64,000 nt of DNA from JAGDMS01 sp050015455 (GTDB taxonomy: Bacteria; Desulfobacterota; Binatia; HRBIN30). Where the stretch lies: positions 3,355 to 67,354 of the forward strand of contig JBEKBJ010000011.1 in the NCBI GenBank assembly GCA_050015455.1. The letters run 5' to 3'. Positions 16,488 through 25,749 of the stretch are shown here, piece by piece. Under the pieces are notes generated by a model. The model was not told the origin of the DNA and did not search any database. It saw only the letters and a list, made by a program, of their open reading frames with translations. Position 1 is the first letter of the stretch; every line of letters begins with the position of its first letter. The translations under genes and the position numbers were made by a program.

Positions 16488-17639
16488 ATGAATGAGGTTC
16501 AGCTCCAAAGCCGCACGCGTCCGGAATTGCTCGCGCTCGCTAGCAAGGCCCGGGTCCGGGGGCGCCACCGCATGACCAAGGACCAGCTCATGCGAGCAAT
16601 CCGATCGCGGGCGACCGCCGCTTCGAGGTCCCAACGGCGTCGCAAGTCAGCGCTCTACGAAACTGAAGCAGCAGGTAGGGTAACAGCTGAGCTGTCGCCG
16701 GTTCTCGTGAAAGAGGAACAGCCAGCCTTGAAGGAGTTGACCGAACTCCCCTCCAGCTATGGGCACACGCGGCTCACGCTTATGCCCGTCGATCCATACC
16801 ACATTCACGCCTACTGGGAAGTCACAGCGCACGACCGCGAGGCCACGATGACACGGCTCGGGCCCGAAGGTGCCAAGGCGCGCTGGGTGCTGCGGCTCTA
16901 TGACCTGACTTACATTGATTTCGATGGGACCAACGCCCACGGCTACTTCGATCAACCTATCGATCTGATCGCCGGCAACTGGTACCTAGAGCTGTGGTCG
17001 AGCGATAAGACCTACTGCGCCGATATCGGCGCCCTCGCACCTACCGGCCAATTCGAGTCGGCATGCCGCTCCAATTTCGTGCAGGTGCCGCGTGCGGAGG
17101 CGTCGCCGCACTACCGGCCCGAGTGGCTGCGCGTCGAGGGGGACTTCGACAAGGTGCAGGCCGCGGTGATCGCTGCCGAGCCCACCGCGGCCGAACAATC
17201 CGCAGCGCTCATCATGACAGCAACAATTGCCCCGTCCGCGGAGAAGCAGGCGCCCCGAGAACCGGTACCGTTTGCGGCCGAGGCCGACATTCGTCGCCAC
17301 CACGCCGCGCTGGTCCCGACGGCGTGGGAGAATCGCGCCCGCGAGCCCTCGACGACGGCTGCGAACGACGCGGCACGGCGTGTCCGCCAAGACGTGCTCG
17401 GAGAAGCCCCGCCCGCCGGTGCGCGGCGCGAGGCGCATTTCCCGGAGACGGTCAGCAGCTTTGGTAGCGGTGTCTGGACGCTTGCCGGCAGGACTGCGGC
17501 GGACTTAACGCTGAACGCCGATGTGGTGATATCCGGCCGAGGCCAGCCCGGCCAAGCGATCCAAGTGAATGGCCAGTGGCTGAAGGCGGGTGCCGACGGC
17601 ACGTTCAGCGTGCGGCTGGCCTTGCCGATCAAGGAGTAA
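16488..17639 (+). CDS. DUF4912-domain protein
   Basis: 383 residues. The N-terminal 50 residues form a basic SAP/Rho-N-like helical unit (TRPELLALASKARVRGRHRM, then TKDQLMRAI). The DUF4912 core follows at about 85-200: ELPSSYGHTRLTLMPVDPYH, IHAYWEVT, RLYDLTYIDFDG, GNWYLELW. The rest is Ala/Glu-rich, with a small C-terminal beta-rich segment (LNADVVISGRGQPGQAIQVN) resembling an Ig-like or adhesion-type repeat. DUF4912 proteins often neighbour GH57 alpha-glucan genes; a carbohydrate-binding or scaffolding role is likely but unproven. It begins 22 bp after GT4 and ends 7 bp before the branching enzyme, so it is part of the operon. Confidence 0.8.
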   Translation: MNEVQLQSRTRPELLALASKARVRGRHRMTKDQLMRAIRSRATAASRSQRRRKSALYETEAAGRVTAELSPVLVKEEQPALKELTELPSSYGHTRLTLMPVDPYHIHAYWEVTAHDREATMTRLGPEGAKARWVLRLYDLTYIDFDGTNAHGYFDQPIDLIAGNWYLELWSSDKTYCADIGALAPTGQFESACRSNFVQVPRAEASPHYRPEWLRVEGDFDKVQAAVIAAEPTAAEQSAALIMTATIAPSAEKQAPREPVPFAAEADIRRHHAALVPTAWENRAREPSTTAANDAARRVRQDVLGEAPPAGARREAHFPETVSSFGSGVWTLAGRTAADLTLNADVVISGRGQPGQAIQVNGQWLKAGADGTFSVRLALPIKE

Positions 17640-17646
17640 GCAACCG

Positions 17647-19308
17647 TTGGGAGCACAGCGCGCCACGCCGGTGGGCTACCTGTCACTCGTGCTGCACGCC
17701 CACCTCCCGTTCGTCCGTCATCCTGAGCACGAAGATTTCCTCGAGGAGAATTGGCTCTACGAAGCCATCACCGAAACGTACATCCCTCTGCTGTGGGCTT
17801 TGGAAGGATTGGTCGGCGACGGCATCGATTTTCGCGTGACCATGTCGCTCACGGCTCCACTGGTCTCGATGCTAAATGACGAACTGCTCCGCCGACGGTA
17901 CACCAGACGCCTCGACCGACTGTGCGAACTTGCGGAGAAGGAAGTGGAACGGACGCGGCACCTGCCGCAATTCCGCGAGACCGCTCTGATGTACCGTCAG
18001 CGCTTCTCCAAAGCCCGGTCGGATTACGCGCATCGGTGGAAGAAGGATCTGGTGAGCGCATTCGCCCGGCTGCAACGGACGGCCAAACTGGAGATCATCG
18101 CTTGCCCTGCTACGCACGGCTTCCTGCCCGCGCTGTGCGTCAACCCGGCGGCCGTACGGGCCCAGATCCTCGTCGGAGTGCAGCACTACACAGCTACGTT
18201 CGGGTGCCGGCCTCGAGGCGTGTGGCTGCCCGAGTGCGGTTTTTATCCGGGCATTGACATCTTGCTGCGGGAGGTGGGCCTGCGGTTCTTTTTCGTCGAT
18301 ACCCACGCCGTCCACAACGCGGCGAGCCGCACGCAGTACGGCCCGTACGCTCCGCTTTACTGCCCGAGCGGTGTCGCGGCCTTCACGCGCGACGATGAGT
18401 CGTCCAAGCAGGTTTGGAGCTCGGTCGAAGGCTATCCCGGCGACTTCGACTATCGCGAGTTCTACCGTGACGTGGGATTCGAACTCGACCTGGACTACAT
18501 TGGCCCATACATTCAGAAAGACGGCATCCGCGTCAACACCGGCATCAAGTACAACCGAGTCACCGGCCCCACGGAATGCAAGGAACCGTACGTACGCGGG
18601 CGGGCGCTCGACAAGGCGGCGGCCCACGCCGGCAACTTCATGTTCAACCGGCAGCGCCAGGTGGAGTGGCTGCGCAGTTGGATGGGCCGGAAACCGATCG
18701 TGGTCGCGCCTTACGATGCCGAGCTGCTCGGACACTGGTGGTTCGAAGGACCTGAGTGGCTCGACTTTCTGTTTCGTAAGATCGCGTGCGATCAGGACAC
18801 GCTGCGCCTCATCACACCGTCCGAGTACCTGGCGGAGTATCCGGTCAATCAGGTCGAGATGCCGAGCGCTTCGAGCTGGGGCTACAAGGGCTACAATGAG
18901 GTGTGGCTCAACGGGACCAACGACTGGATGTATCGCCACCTCCACACGGCGGCGGATCGCATGGTCGAGCTGGCAACCCAGTTCTCTGCGGCTCAGGGCC
19001 TGACGCGCCGCGCGCTCGACCAGGCCGCACGCGAGCTGCTCCTGGCCCAGGCCAGCGACTGGGCATTTGTCATGAGCCGCGGCACGGTCGTGGGCTACGC
19101 CGTGCAACGGACGAAAGACCACCTGCTGCGCTTCAGCCAGTTATTCGAGATGGTCAAGACCGGCACCGTACATGAGACCTGGCTCAGCACCGTCGAGCGC
19201 AAAGATAACATTTTCCCGGAACTCGACTACAGGGTCTATCGATCCGACTACAAGCCTTCGTTTGCGGCGAGACCCAACGGACGAACGGGATCCGAAAGAG
19301 GAACGTGA
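17647..19308 (+). CDS. GH57 1,4-alpha-glucan branching enzyme
   Basis: 553 residues if translation begins at TTG 17647, which has AAGGAG ten bases upstream inside the end of the DUF4912 gene. The frame is open from ATG 17590 but those codons overlap that gene and are not family-like. GH57 motifs appear in order: HAHLPFVRHPE, ACPATHGFLP, WLPECGFYPG (nucleophile Glu) and APYDAELLGHWWFEGPEWL (acid/base Asp). A helical DUF1957-type C-terminal region follows (QAASDWAFVMSRG). The enzyme would introduce alpha-1,6 branches into alpha-1,4 glucan made by the GT4. The next gene starts 4 bp after its stop. Confidence 0.9.
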   Translation: MGAQRATPVGYLSLVLHAHLPFVRHPEHEDFLEENWLYEAITETYIPLLWALEGLVGDGIDFRVTMSLTAPLVSMLNDELLRRRYTRRLDRLCELAEKEVERTRHLPQFRETALMYRQRFSKARSDYAHRWKKDLVSAFARLQRTAKLEIIACPATHGFLPALCVNPAAVRAQILVGVQHYTATFGCRPRGVWLPECGFYPGIDILLREVGLRFFFVDTHAVHNAASRTQYGPYAPLYCPSGVAAFTRDDESSKQVWSSVEGYPGDFDYREFYRDVGFELDLDYIGPYIQKDGIRVNTGIKYNRVTGPTECKEPYVRGRALDKAAAHAGNFMFNRQRQVEWLRSWMGRKPIVVAPYDAELLGHWWFEGPEWLDFLFRKIACDQDTLRLITPSEYLAEYPVNQVEMPSASSWGYKGYNEVWLNGTNDWMYRHLHTAADRMVELATQFSAAQGLTRRALDQAARELLLAQASDWAFVMSRGTVVGYAVQRTKDHLLRFSQLFEMVKTGTVHETWLSTVERKDNIFPELDYRVYRSDYKPSFAARPNGRTGSERGT

Positions 19309-19311
19309 AAC

Positions 19312-20763
19312 ATGGATTCAATATCTGAAATCATCGACGAGCGCCCCAACATCTGCGGGTGGGAGGACCAGGTCGCGGCGATCACGAGCCGCCACGAGCC
19401 CGTCTATCTCGGGCGAACGCCAATGCACCTCGAGCGCCTGCAGTCGGCATTTGCCATCGGCTTGCACATGCATCAGCCCTTGATCCTTGGCGATGGCGAT
19501 CTGCGCACCGCCCCCATCATCGGCAACCTGCAACACATGATGGAACACCAAGACATCGGGGACAACCACAACGCTCCTGTTTTTGCTTCGTGCTACAGCC
19601 GTACCGCTGACTTCATTCGCGAGCTGGTCGATCTGGGGCGCCAACCGCGCGTGATGCTCGACTACTCCGGTACCCTGCTGTTCGGCCTGCGGCAGATGGG
19701 CCGCGGGGACATCCTGGAGAACCTGAAAACGGTGGTGCACCATGCGCGTTACTGGCCTTGTGTGGAATGGCTCGGCACGCTTTGGGGCCACGCGGTTCCT
19801 GCCTCGACCCCCGTCCCGGACCTGGCACTGCACATGCGTGCTTGGCAACATCATTTTGCGGCCGTCTTCGGCTGGGAAGCGCTGGCGCGCGTGCGCGGAT
19901 TCTCACCGCCCGAGATGAACCTCCCGAATCATCCCGACGTGTGTTTCGAATACATCAAAGCCCTGCGCGAATGCGGCTATCAGTGGCTGGCCGTGCAGGA
20001 ACACACCGTCGAGGAACTCGACGGGAAGGGCCTACGGGAGCGCTACCTGCCGCGGCGGCTCGTGGCGCGCAACAGCAGCGGCGAGGAAGTATCCATCACG
20101 GCTCTCGTCAAGACGCAGGGTTCCGACACCAAGCTCATCGGGCAGATGCAGCCGTTCTACGAAGCCAAAGGGCTCTGCCCGCGAGAGCTGGCCGGGCGTC
20201 ATGCTCCGCCGCTGACCCTGCAGATCAGTGATGGCGAGAACGGCGGCGTGATGATGAACGAGTTCCCGCCGGCCTACAAACGAGTCTGGCCGGAGATCGG
20301 CACGGAAGGGGTCGTCGGCCTTAACGGCACGGAGTACATCGAACTGCTCGGTGCCGCAGGCCTGTCAGCGGAGCAGTTTGCGCCGATCCAGCCGGTGCAC
20401 CAGGGCGCGATCTGGCGGCGCGTCGGCAACAAGCCCTCCCCGGACCTCGTCGCCAAGGCGATCGAGGAGGCCAGGCGCAGCGATCACCGTTTCCACATGG
20501 AAGGCGGCTCGTGGACCAACAACCTAAGCTGGGTACGCGGCTACAAGAACGTCCTCGATCCGATCAAGGAGCTCAGCGTGCTGTTCCATGAAAAGCTGGA
20601 CGGGCGCGCGGTGGACCGGCGCCGCCACGCATACCGCAACGCCCTGTATCACAACCTAGTCGCGCAGACGAGCTGCTACCGCTACTGGGGCGAGGGCCGC
20701 TGGACCGACTACGCGCGCGAAATCTGCCGGCGCGGGACGGAAATCCTGCAACACGATTTCTGA
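19312..20763 (+). CDS. GH57 family glycoside hydrolase (alpha-amylase/glucanotransferase-like)
   Basis: 483 residues. GH57 signatures are visible: HMHQPLI (motif 1), EWLGTLWGHAVPAS (motif 2), GFSPPEMNLP with the candidate nucleophile Glu (motif 3) and QISDGENGGVMM with the candidate acid/base Asp (motif 4). It differs from the preceding branching enzyme and lacks its C-terminal helical region, so it probably cleaves or transfers alpha-1,4 glucan instead. It is last in the four-gene operon, with AGAGGAAC upstream and only 3 bp after the previous stop. Substrate preference cannot be fixed by eye. Confidence 0.88.
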   Translation: MDSISEIIDERPNICGWEDQVAAITSRHEPVYLGRTPMHLERLQSAFAIGLHMHQPLILGDGDLRTAPIIGNLQHMMEHQDIGDNHNAPVFASCYSRTADFIRELVDLGRQPRVMLDYSGTLLFGLRQMGRGDILENLKTVVHHARYWPCVEWLGTLWGHAVPASTPVPDLALHMRAWQHHFAAVFGWEALARVRGFSPPEMNLPNHPDVCFEYIKALRECGYQWLAVQEHTVEELDGKGLRERYLPRRLVARNSSGEEVSITALVKTQGSDTKLIGQMQPFYEAKGLCPRELAGRHAPPLTLQISDGENGGVMMNEFPPAYKRVWPEIGTEGVVGLNGTEYIELLGAAGLSAEQFAPIQPVHQGAIWRRVGNKPSPDLVAKAIEEARRSDHRFHMEGGSWTNNLSWVRGYKNVLDPIKELSVLFHEKLDGRAVDRRRHAYRNALYHNLVAQTSCYRYWGEGRWTDYAREICRRGTEILQHDF

Positions 20764-21081
20764 TAAGCACAGGATCGCCGTGCGCGTAGGTCTTCCCGTC
20801 CCTGTTCCCCCTTCCCGACAGAAGCGCGAGGTGGGTACCGACCGGCCCCCCGAGAAGGGCGGCAACTCTGGAGCACGCCCAGCAACCCTTCGCCGAAGGC
20901 TTCGGGTCGCAAGCAAACCTGTTCGCCGGAGACCCCGGGGCCGAGGGCGGAAAAGTTCGATTCGGCGGAGAAGACTGCTTGCCGGAACGCGAGCGTTGCC
21001 AATATCTCGACTGCACCTTGACGAGACGGCGGGCGCGCCGCGTGGCATACTAGACGAAAAAAGCGCCTCCGGAGACCCCGC
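20764..21081. other. Non-coding stretch between the GH57 operon and the E1-alpha remnant
   Basis: About 318 bp without a supported gene. It holds short GC hairpins, for example CCTTC-GCC-GAAGG near 20900, and near 21018-21051 a TTGACG and CATACT pair spaced too widely (22 bp) for a good sigma-70 promoter. It probably carries the leader of the former E1-alpha gene. Confidence 0.4.
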
Positions 21082-21438
21082 ATGCCACGCACCACCATGG
21101 AGCTTCCACACGCCGTCGAATATCTCTCGATCCTCGACGCGGAGGGCAACGTCGATACTGCAATCGAGCCTAAGCTCGATGATGCTTTGCTCTTGCGGCT
21201 GTACCGGACGATGCTGCTGGCGCGGCGCTTCAACGAGCGCATGCTAACGCGGCCCGCATCGCCCGCGCTGTACGCCAGACTTCGAGCTTCTGACGTCATT
21301 GCTCCGCCCCGTCGGTGCGAGAGGGCGACCTGGCGGCGCGCCCGCACCCTTTGGAACGTGCTGCAGCAGAGCCTCGGACGCGGACCGCCGCCGCCATGGC
21401 CGGCCGGGCGGGCAATGCGATCCAAAGTCGGCAGTTGA
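21082..21438 (+). pseudogene. 5' remnant of a pyruvate/branched-chain dehydrogenase E1-alpha gene
   Basis: The first about 54 codons encode a recognisable E1-alpha start: YLSILDAEGNVDTAIEPKLD, then LRLYRTMLLARRFNERML. The ribosome site CCGGAG is in place upstream of ATG 21082. After about 21250 the similarity stops abruptly. No GQEA, GHGH or GDGxxNxG motif follows, and the remaining about 60 codons look like random GC-rich translation. The gene has lost everything after the N-terminal helix by deletion. It is unrelated in position to the intact E1 pair at 6.4-8.4 kb, which has a different N-terminus. Confidence 0.6.
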
Positions 21439-21565
21439 CAGTCGAGCCTTGAAAGGGTCAAAGCGGGGAAGGAATGACGGCGCCTGCAGGTAGGGAAGGC
21501 CGGAGACCGGCTTCTACGCTCTCAATCTTGAGCTGTCGACTCTCGACGCGAGGCTGTACGTCGCC

Positions 21566-22147
21566 ATGTTGACACTGCCGAACTTCCTCACCCTGTTGCG
21601 CATCATTGCCGTCCCGGTGTTCCTCATCGTGATCAGCAACCAACACTACGGGGCGGGGCTGGTCATCTTCATGGCTGCCGGAATCACCGACACCGTCGAC
21701 GGGGTGCTCGCGCGCCTGATGGACTCGAAGAGCGATCTGGGCGCGAGCCTCGACCCGCTGGCGGACAAGTTGCTGTTGGTGAGCTCGTTCGTCATCCTCA
21801 CCTGGCTGCAGGTGATTCCGTTGTGGCTGATGATCCTGGTGTTGACACGCGACGTCGTCATCCTCGCTGGCTACTTGGTGATTTACTTCGTCAGCACCCC
21901 CATCGAGGTCAACCCCACGCCCGTGGGGAAGCTCAACACCTTTCTCGAGATGTTGACGATAGGCCTCGCCTTGGTGACCCTGGCGCGGCCGGACATGACG
22001 ATGGCCAGCGTAAACCTCGCGACATGGTACTTCACCGCTGCGACCATCACCATCTCCGGCGTACACTATGTCTACAGCGGGCTGTTGTGGTATCAGCGGC
22101 AAGGTACGGCCGCGGAAACTAAGAAGCGCGAGGAGGAAGGCCACTGA
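21566..22147 (+). CDS. pgsA: CDP-diacylglycerol-glycerol-3-phosphate 3-phosphatidyltransferase
   Basis: 193 residues, normal PgsA length. The CDP-alcohol phosphotransferase motif DGx2ARx8Gx3Dx3D is complete at residues 45-67 (D45, G46, A49, R50, G59, D63, D67). About five hydrophobic segments complete the membrane fold; the N-terminus LTLPNFLTLLRIIAVPVFL is typical of PgsA. It makes phosphatidylglycerophosphate, the first committed step to phosphatidylglycerol and cardiolipin, at the inner membrane. The sequence alone does not exclude another CDP-alcohol transferase, but the N-terminus favours PgsA. The 300 bp upstream, after the E1-alpha remnant, hold no supported gene. Confidence 0.88.
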   Translation: MLTLPNFLTLLRIIAVPVFLIVISNQHYGAGLVIFMAAGITDTVDGVLARLMDSKSDLGASLDPLADKLLLVSSFVILTWLQVIPLWLMILVLTRDVVILAGYLVIYFVSTPIEVNPTPVGKLNTFLEMLTIGLALVTLARPDMTMASVNLATWYFTAATITISGVHYVYSGLLWYQRQGTAAETKKREEEGH

Positions 22148-22239
22148 TGAGAGGTCGAACACGGGCTGTAGACGCGTCACCATCTCAGCGCTGAGGGGCA
22201 TCCTTCCGAGACCATTTCACTGACAGGATTGTTGAAACA

Positions 22240-23148
22240 ATGATTGTCGATACGCACTGTCACATGTGGGAGAGGCGGCTTGTCCAGGGAGGCATGAAAG
22301 ACCTGATGGATTCGGTGGCGGCGGAACTCCGAATCCAGAATCCCGACAGCCTGTGGAACGGCTCGATCGGACGGCTCATCCAGGACATGGATGAGGCCGG
22401 AATCGACAAGACCATCATGTTGCCTCTGGATTTCGAGTTTTTGCACAGCGGCGGTGGCTTCACCTTCCGAGCGTTCAACGACCTCGCCGGCGCATACGCC
22501 AAGGCGCATCCTAAGCGTGTCGTCGCTTTCGCCGGCATCGACCCGCGGCGGGGGGTTGCGGCCGTGGCCGAGCTCCGCCGCTGCGTCGAGGAGATGGGAT
22601 TTCGCGGCCTCAAGCTGTGGACCGTCGCCGGATTCTTTCCGGATGACGAGAGCTACTATCCGCTGTACGAGGAGGCGGCACGTTTGGGCGTGAACGTCGT
22701 CGTGCACACGGGCCTCGGACCCGGGCAGACCTATCTCAAGACCTGCCGCCCCGCGTATGTGGACAAGATTGCGGTCGATTTCCGTGAGATCAATTTCATC
22801 CTGGCGCACGTGGGCATGCCGTGGGTCGACGAGGCTCTCGCGGTTGCGCTCAAGAATGCGAACGTTTACGTCGACATCTCCGCCTGGCAGAGGGTGGCGC
22901 GCAATTTCCCGCTCGGATTTGCCCAGATGCTGTCGATGGCCAAGCTCATGCACAACGGCGTTCACAAGGTGCTCTTCGGTTCGGACTTGCCCCTGTTCAC
23001 CGAGATATACACTCAGAAGCACTGGGTGGATGCCGTCCGCAGCTTGGAGTACGTGCCAACTCTCCAAATGATGGGGCTGCCGGAGATCACGGCGGAAGAC
23101 AAGGAGCGGATTCTCGGGACCAACGCGCAGCACGCCCTCGGACTGTAG
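22240..23148 (+). CDS. Amidohydrolase-family (amidohydrolase_2, TIM-barrel) protein
   Basis: 302 residues. The N-terminal metal motif HxH is in VDTHCHMWE. LSLPLDFE-type strand ends, NFILAHVGMPW (metal His) and KVLFGSDLPLF (metal Asp) complete the amidohydrolase-2 pattern seen in ACMSD and gamma-resorcylate decarboxylase relatives. Such enzymes hydrolyse or decarboxylate small aromatic or lactone acids. No strong ribosome site precedes ATG 22240 and no operon partner is evident; PgsA ends 92 bp upstream. The substrate is unknown. Confidence 0.85.
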   Translation: MIVDTHCHMWERRLVQGGMKDLMDSVAAELRIQNPDSLWNGSIGRLIQDMDEAGIDKTIMLPLDFEFLHSGGGFTFRAFNDLAGAYAKAHPKRVVAFAGIDPRRGVAAVAELRRCVEEMGFRGLKLWTVAGFFPDDESYYPLYEEAARLGVNVVVHTGLGPGQTYLKTCRPAYVDKIAVDFREINFILAHVGMPWVDEALAVALKNANVYVDISAWQRVARNFPLGFAQMLSMAKLMHNGVHKVLFGSDLPLFTEIYTQKHWVDAVRSLEYVPTLQMMGLPEITAEDKERILGTNAQHALGL

Positions 23149-23207
23149 CTGGCGCACGGCTCTCCAGCATAAGCGAGAGCTCAGAGAGGTAGGACACTAG
23201 GCCCGGC

Positions 23208-24356
23208 TCAGCTGCGGGCGAGGAGCACCGTCGGCGGGCGCTGAGTCTTGCGCCTCAGCTTCGCGGCGGCCTGTTCCGCCGCTTGCCGGCTCGAATAGCT
23301 GCCGACCAACACCCGGTACAGCGCGTGTCCACCGCGCCGCGTGCTCTGAATGCTGGCGCGGTATCCGGCTCGCGCCAGCGAGCTACGCAGCCGGGCGGCG
23401 CTGCGCCTGGCGCGAAAAGCGCTCAGACTGACGAAGTATCTGTGCGCAGGCTGCGCGGACACTTTGGGCTCATCATCGTCGCCGGCCGCGCCCGCAGCCG
23501 CCGTCGCCACCTGCACCGCAGGCAGTGCGGGCTCGGGCGCGCCACTCGCGCCGAAACCGTAGTCGAGCAGGCGCTTGAGGTCGCCCCATAGATCGGTCGA
23601 GCCGAGCACGGCGACACCGATCTCACGACCGTCCGCCCTGGCCGCACCGACGAAGCATTTCTTTGCGGCCAGCGTCCACCCCGTCTTCCCGAGCACCTGG
23701 ATGCGGTAGTTGCCCAACATCCGATTGTGGCTGCGCAAGGCGATCGGCCGCACCGACCCCGCGGCCGGCCATACTGAGGTGGTCTTGGTGCTCAGGACCG
23801 TCTCGAACAGCGGGTTCCGCAGGGCGCGAGCGAACATCGTCGTCAGGTCGCGCGCGGTGCTGTAGTGATTCGCGGCCGGCAAGCCGTTCGGGTTGACGAA
23901 ATGGCTGTTGGTGGCTCCCAGCAAGCTGGCTTCCGCATTCATGCGTGCCGCAAACCCCGGCACGGAACCGCCCAAGCCCTCGGCGATCACCATGGCAGCG
24001 TCGTTCGCCGAGTTGAGGAGTAGGGCGTAGACGAGATCGCGCAGGCGCATCCTCCATCCCGGCCGCAGGCCGATCTTCGAAGGCGGCGCGGCGGCGGCTT
24101 GCGGCGTGACAATCAGTGAATCGTCCAACCGGCCACTCTGCAGCGCGACCATGGCGGTGACGATCTTCGTGGTACTGGCGGGCGGCAGCGGTAAGTCCGG
24201 ATTGCGCTCCCACAGCACCTCACCTGTCTGGTTGTCGATCAGGATAGCAGCCCGGGCGGTGACCGCAGTGCGAGGACGGACGGCGTGTGCTGAGGTGGCA
24301 AGGATGGTTGCAGCGAGAAGCCAGGCCCACACAGCTGATGTTCTAACGCGAATCAT
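23208..24356 (-). CDS. D-alanyl-D-alanine carboxypeptidase (S11) with C-terminal SPOR domain
   Basis: 382 residues. A signal peptide covers about residues 1-25 (WAWLLAATILATSAHA). The S11 penicillin-binding catalytic set is complete: S61-x-x-K64 in PPASTTKI, S116-x-N118 in LLNSANDA and K224-T-G in VLGKTGW. After a short linker, residues about 306-382 form a SPOR domain (HRYFVSLSAFRARRSAARLR and YRVLVGSYSSRQAAEQAA), which binds denuded septal peptidoglycan. The protein should trim pentapeptide stems in the periplasm, targeted to the division site. It stands alone. Confidence 0.93.
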   Translation of the reverse strand: MIRVRTSAVWAWLLAATILATSAHAVRPRTAVTARAAILIDNQTGEVLWERNPDLPLPPASTTKIVTAMVALQSGRLDDSLIVTPQAAAAPPSKIGLRPGWRMRLRDLVYALLLNSANDAAMVIAEGLGGSVPGFAARMNAEASLLGATNSHFVNPNGLPAANHYSTARDLTTMFARALRNPLFETVLSTKTTSVWPAAGSVRPIALRSHNRMLGNYRIQVLGKTGWTLAAKKCFVGAARADGREIGVAVLGSTDLWGDLKRLLDYGFGASGAPEPALPAVQVATAAAGAAGDDDEPKVSAQPAHRYFVSLSAFRARRSAARLRSSLARAGYRASIQSTRRGGHALYRVLVGSYSSRQAAEQAAAKLRRKTQRPPTVLLARS

Positions 24357-24497
24357 GCCCTCCGCGACCTCGCCGCCCCTAACGTTTGCAGTCTGAGGAA
24401 TGTCCCGTAGGTTGTCAAGCGTAACTGCGAAAAAGTGTCTACTGGACGCGAGTTGAAAGGCGCCGAACTCGCACCACGATGTATCCGCGACTTGGCG

Positions 24498-25580
24498 CTA
24501 GCTCGCCGCGGGCGCCCGTTGAACGAACATGCGACGGAAGAAGAACAGACTGATGATCATCGGCAGCACATAGTAGGCTATACGGAAGATCAGGGCGGCA
24601 ACAAAGGCGGTCTCGAAGGGCACCGAGAGGAGGCTGCTGAAGATGGCGGCCATGGAGCCCTCCATGATCCCGAGGCCACCGGGCACGAAAGACACCAGTG
24701 AGAGAATAATCCCCACCGCCCCCACGGCGACCACAAAGGTGAACGGAATGGGATGCCGCACGGCCATGAAAGCGCCGTATAGGATGAGCATCGTGATCAC
24801 CCAGTCAACGGCGATCCACAACGTGGGGATCACCATGCGTCGTTTGCGCAGCAGGAGGAACTCGATGCCGCGGTTGAGATTGCGTTGGAAGCGCCAGATG
24901 CTGATGCGAGCCGGCTTGTGGCGCGGCAGGAAGCGGTGCATGAACCAGTGCACCGTCTCCGCCATCATGAACAGCGTCCGCCGGCGCAAGCCCCGGTGCA
25001 ACAGCAGCGCCATGGCGAGGGCGGCGGCAAGGATGGACAAGAACAGCAGCGTGGCGGTGGCGCCCAAGGCGTAGCCTCGCAGATCATGCGCCGTCACTAG
25101 ATACGCAAAGCCGGCGACAACAAAGAGCAGCAGGACAACGTTGGTGATGAATCCTTGCACCAGCGAAATGATCACCGCCGTCCCAGACGGGATCGACAGC
25201 CGCAAGAAAAAGTAGAGCCGCAGCGCAAAGCCGCTGAGACCTCCGGTCGAGACCACGTAGTTCGCCGTGTTAGCAACCAACGTGATCTTCAGCATCTCCC
25301 AAAACGGCACTTCGGAGCCCGCCGCTCTGGCGATGCCTTGATACGAAAGGGCCATAACCGCGTAGCTTGCCAGGGCGCAGGCAAACGGGATGAGCAGCAG
25401 GCGGCCGTCCAACTCCGAGGCTGTGAGCCAAAGCTTTTGCGTGTCGGAGAAGACAAACAGTAAGGCTAATAGCCCAAGCCCAACGACCAGTGCCGAGATC
25501 AAATGGCTGCGTGGCCGATACGGGATGCTCGGCAGAGCCATCTCGGGCTCCGCCCCTGCCTGGCGTAGCTCCGGCATCAT
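24498..25580 (-). CDS. YbhN/UPF0104-type lysylphosphatidylglycerol synthase transmembrane protein
   Basis: 360 residues, almost wholly membrane: about eight hydrophobic segments beginning at residue 28 (HLISALVVGLGLLALLFVF). Family-like features are YVVSTGGLSGFALRLYFF, the polar loop RRRTLFMMAETVHWFMHRFL, and SFVPGGLGIMEGSMAAIFSS near the C-terminus. This is the transmembrane half of MprF (flippase-like) without the soluble aminoacyl-transferase domain. A role in lipid translocation is inference. The start is uncertain among Met at 25580, 25577 and 25541. It is divergent from the YggT gene. Confidence 0.85.
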   Translation of the reverse strand: MMPELRQAGAEPEMALPSIPYRPRSHLISALVVGLGLLALLFVFSDTQKLWLTASELDGRLLLIPFACALASYAVMALSYQGIARAAGSEVPFWEMLKITLVANTANYVVSTGGLSGFALRLYFFLRLSIPSGTAVIISLVQGFITNVVLLLFVVAGFAYLVTAHDLRGYALGATATLLFLSILAAALAMALLLHRGLRRRTLFMMAETVHWFMHRFLPRHKPARISIWRFQRNLNRGIEFLLLRKRRMVIPTLWIAVDWVITMLILYGAFMAVRHPIPFTFVVAVGAVGIILSLVSFVPGGLGIMEGSMAAIFSSLLSVPFETAFVAALIFRIAYYVLPMIISLFFFRRMFVQRAPAAS

Positions 25581-25749
25581 CTCGGTTCGACTTAGTCGCT
25601 CTATCCGAACCCGTCAAGGCAGCCACCGAACGCGGGCGGCCACGGCACATAGCCGCGTTGGAGCGGGAACCCGTCGGTCCGGCGTCCGGCTTGTCGACGG
25701 CGAGCGTCCACGCTAAACGACTCTTGGTTGTCGCTACCAAGGAGCCGAC

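Noticed and set aside
17872..19122. 416-codon minus-strand frame opposite the GH57 branching enzyme
   Set aside because: Composition is rich in His/Arg/Pro typical of antisense GC-rich frames, and the sense strand has all GH57 motifs.
20709..21461. Minus-strand frame across the gap after the GH57 operon
   Set aside because: Low-complexity Ser/Arg/Gly translation, no ribosome site, overlapping the E1-alpha remnant; considered chance.
22177..23157. 326-codon minus-strand frame opposite the amidohydrolase
   Set aside because: The sense strand carries the complete metal-ligand pattern of amidohydrolase_2; the antisense frame has no motif.
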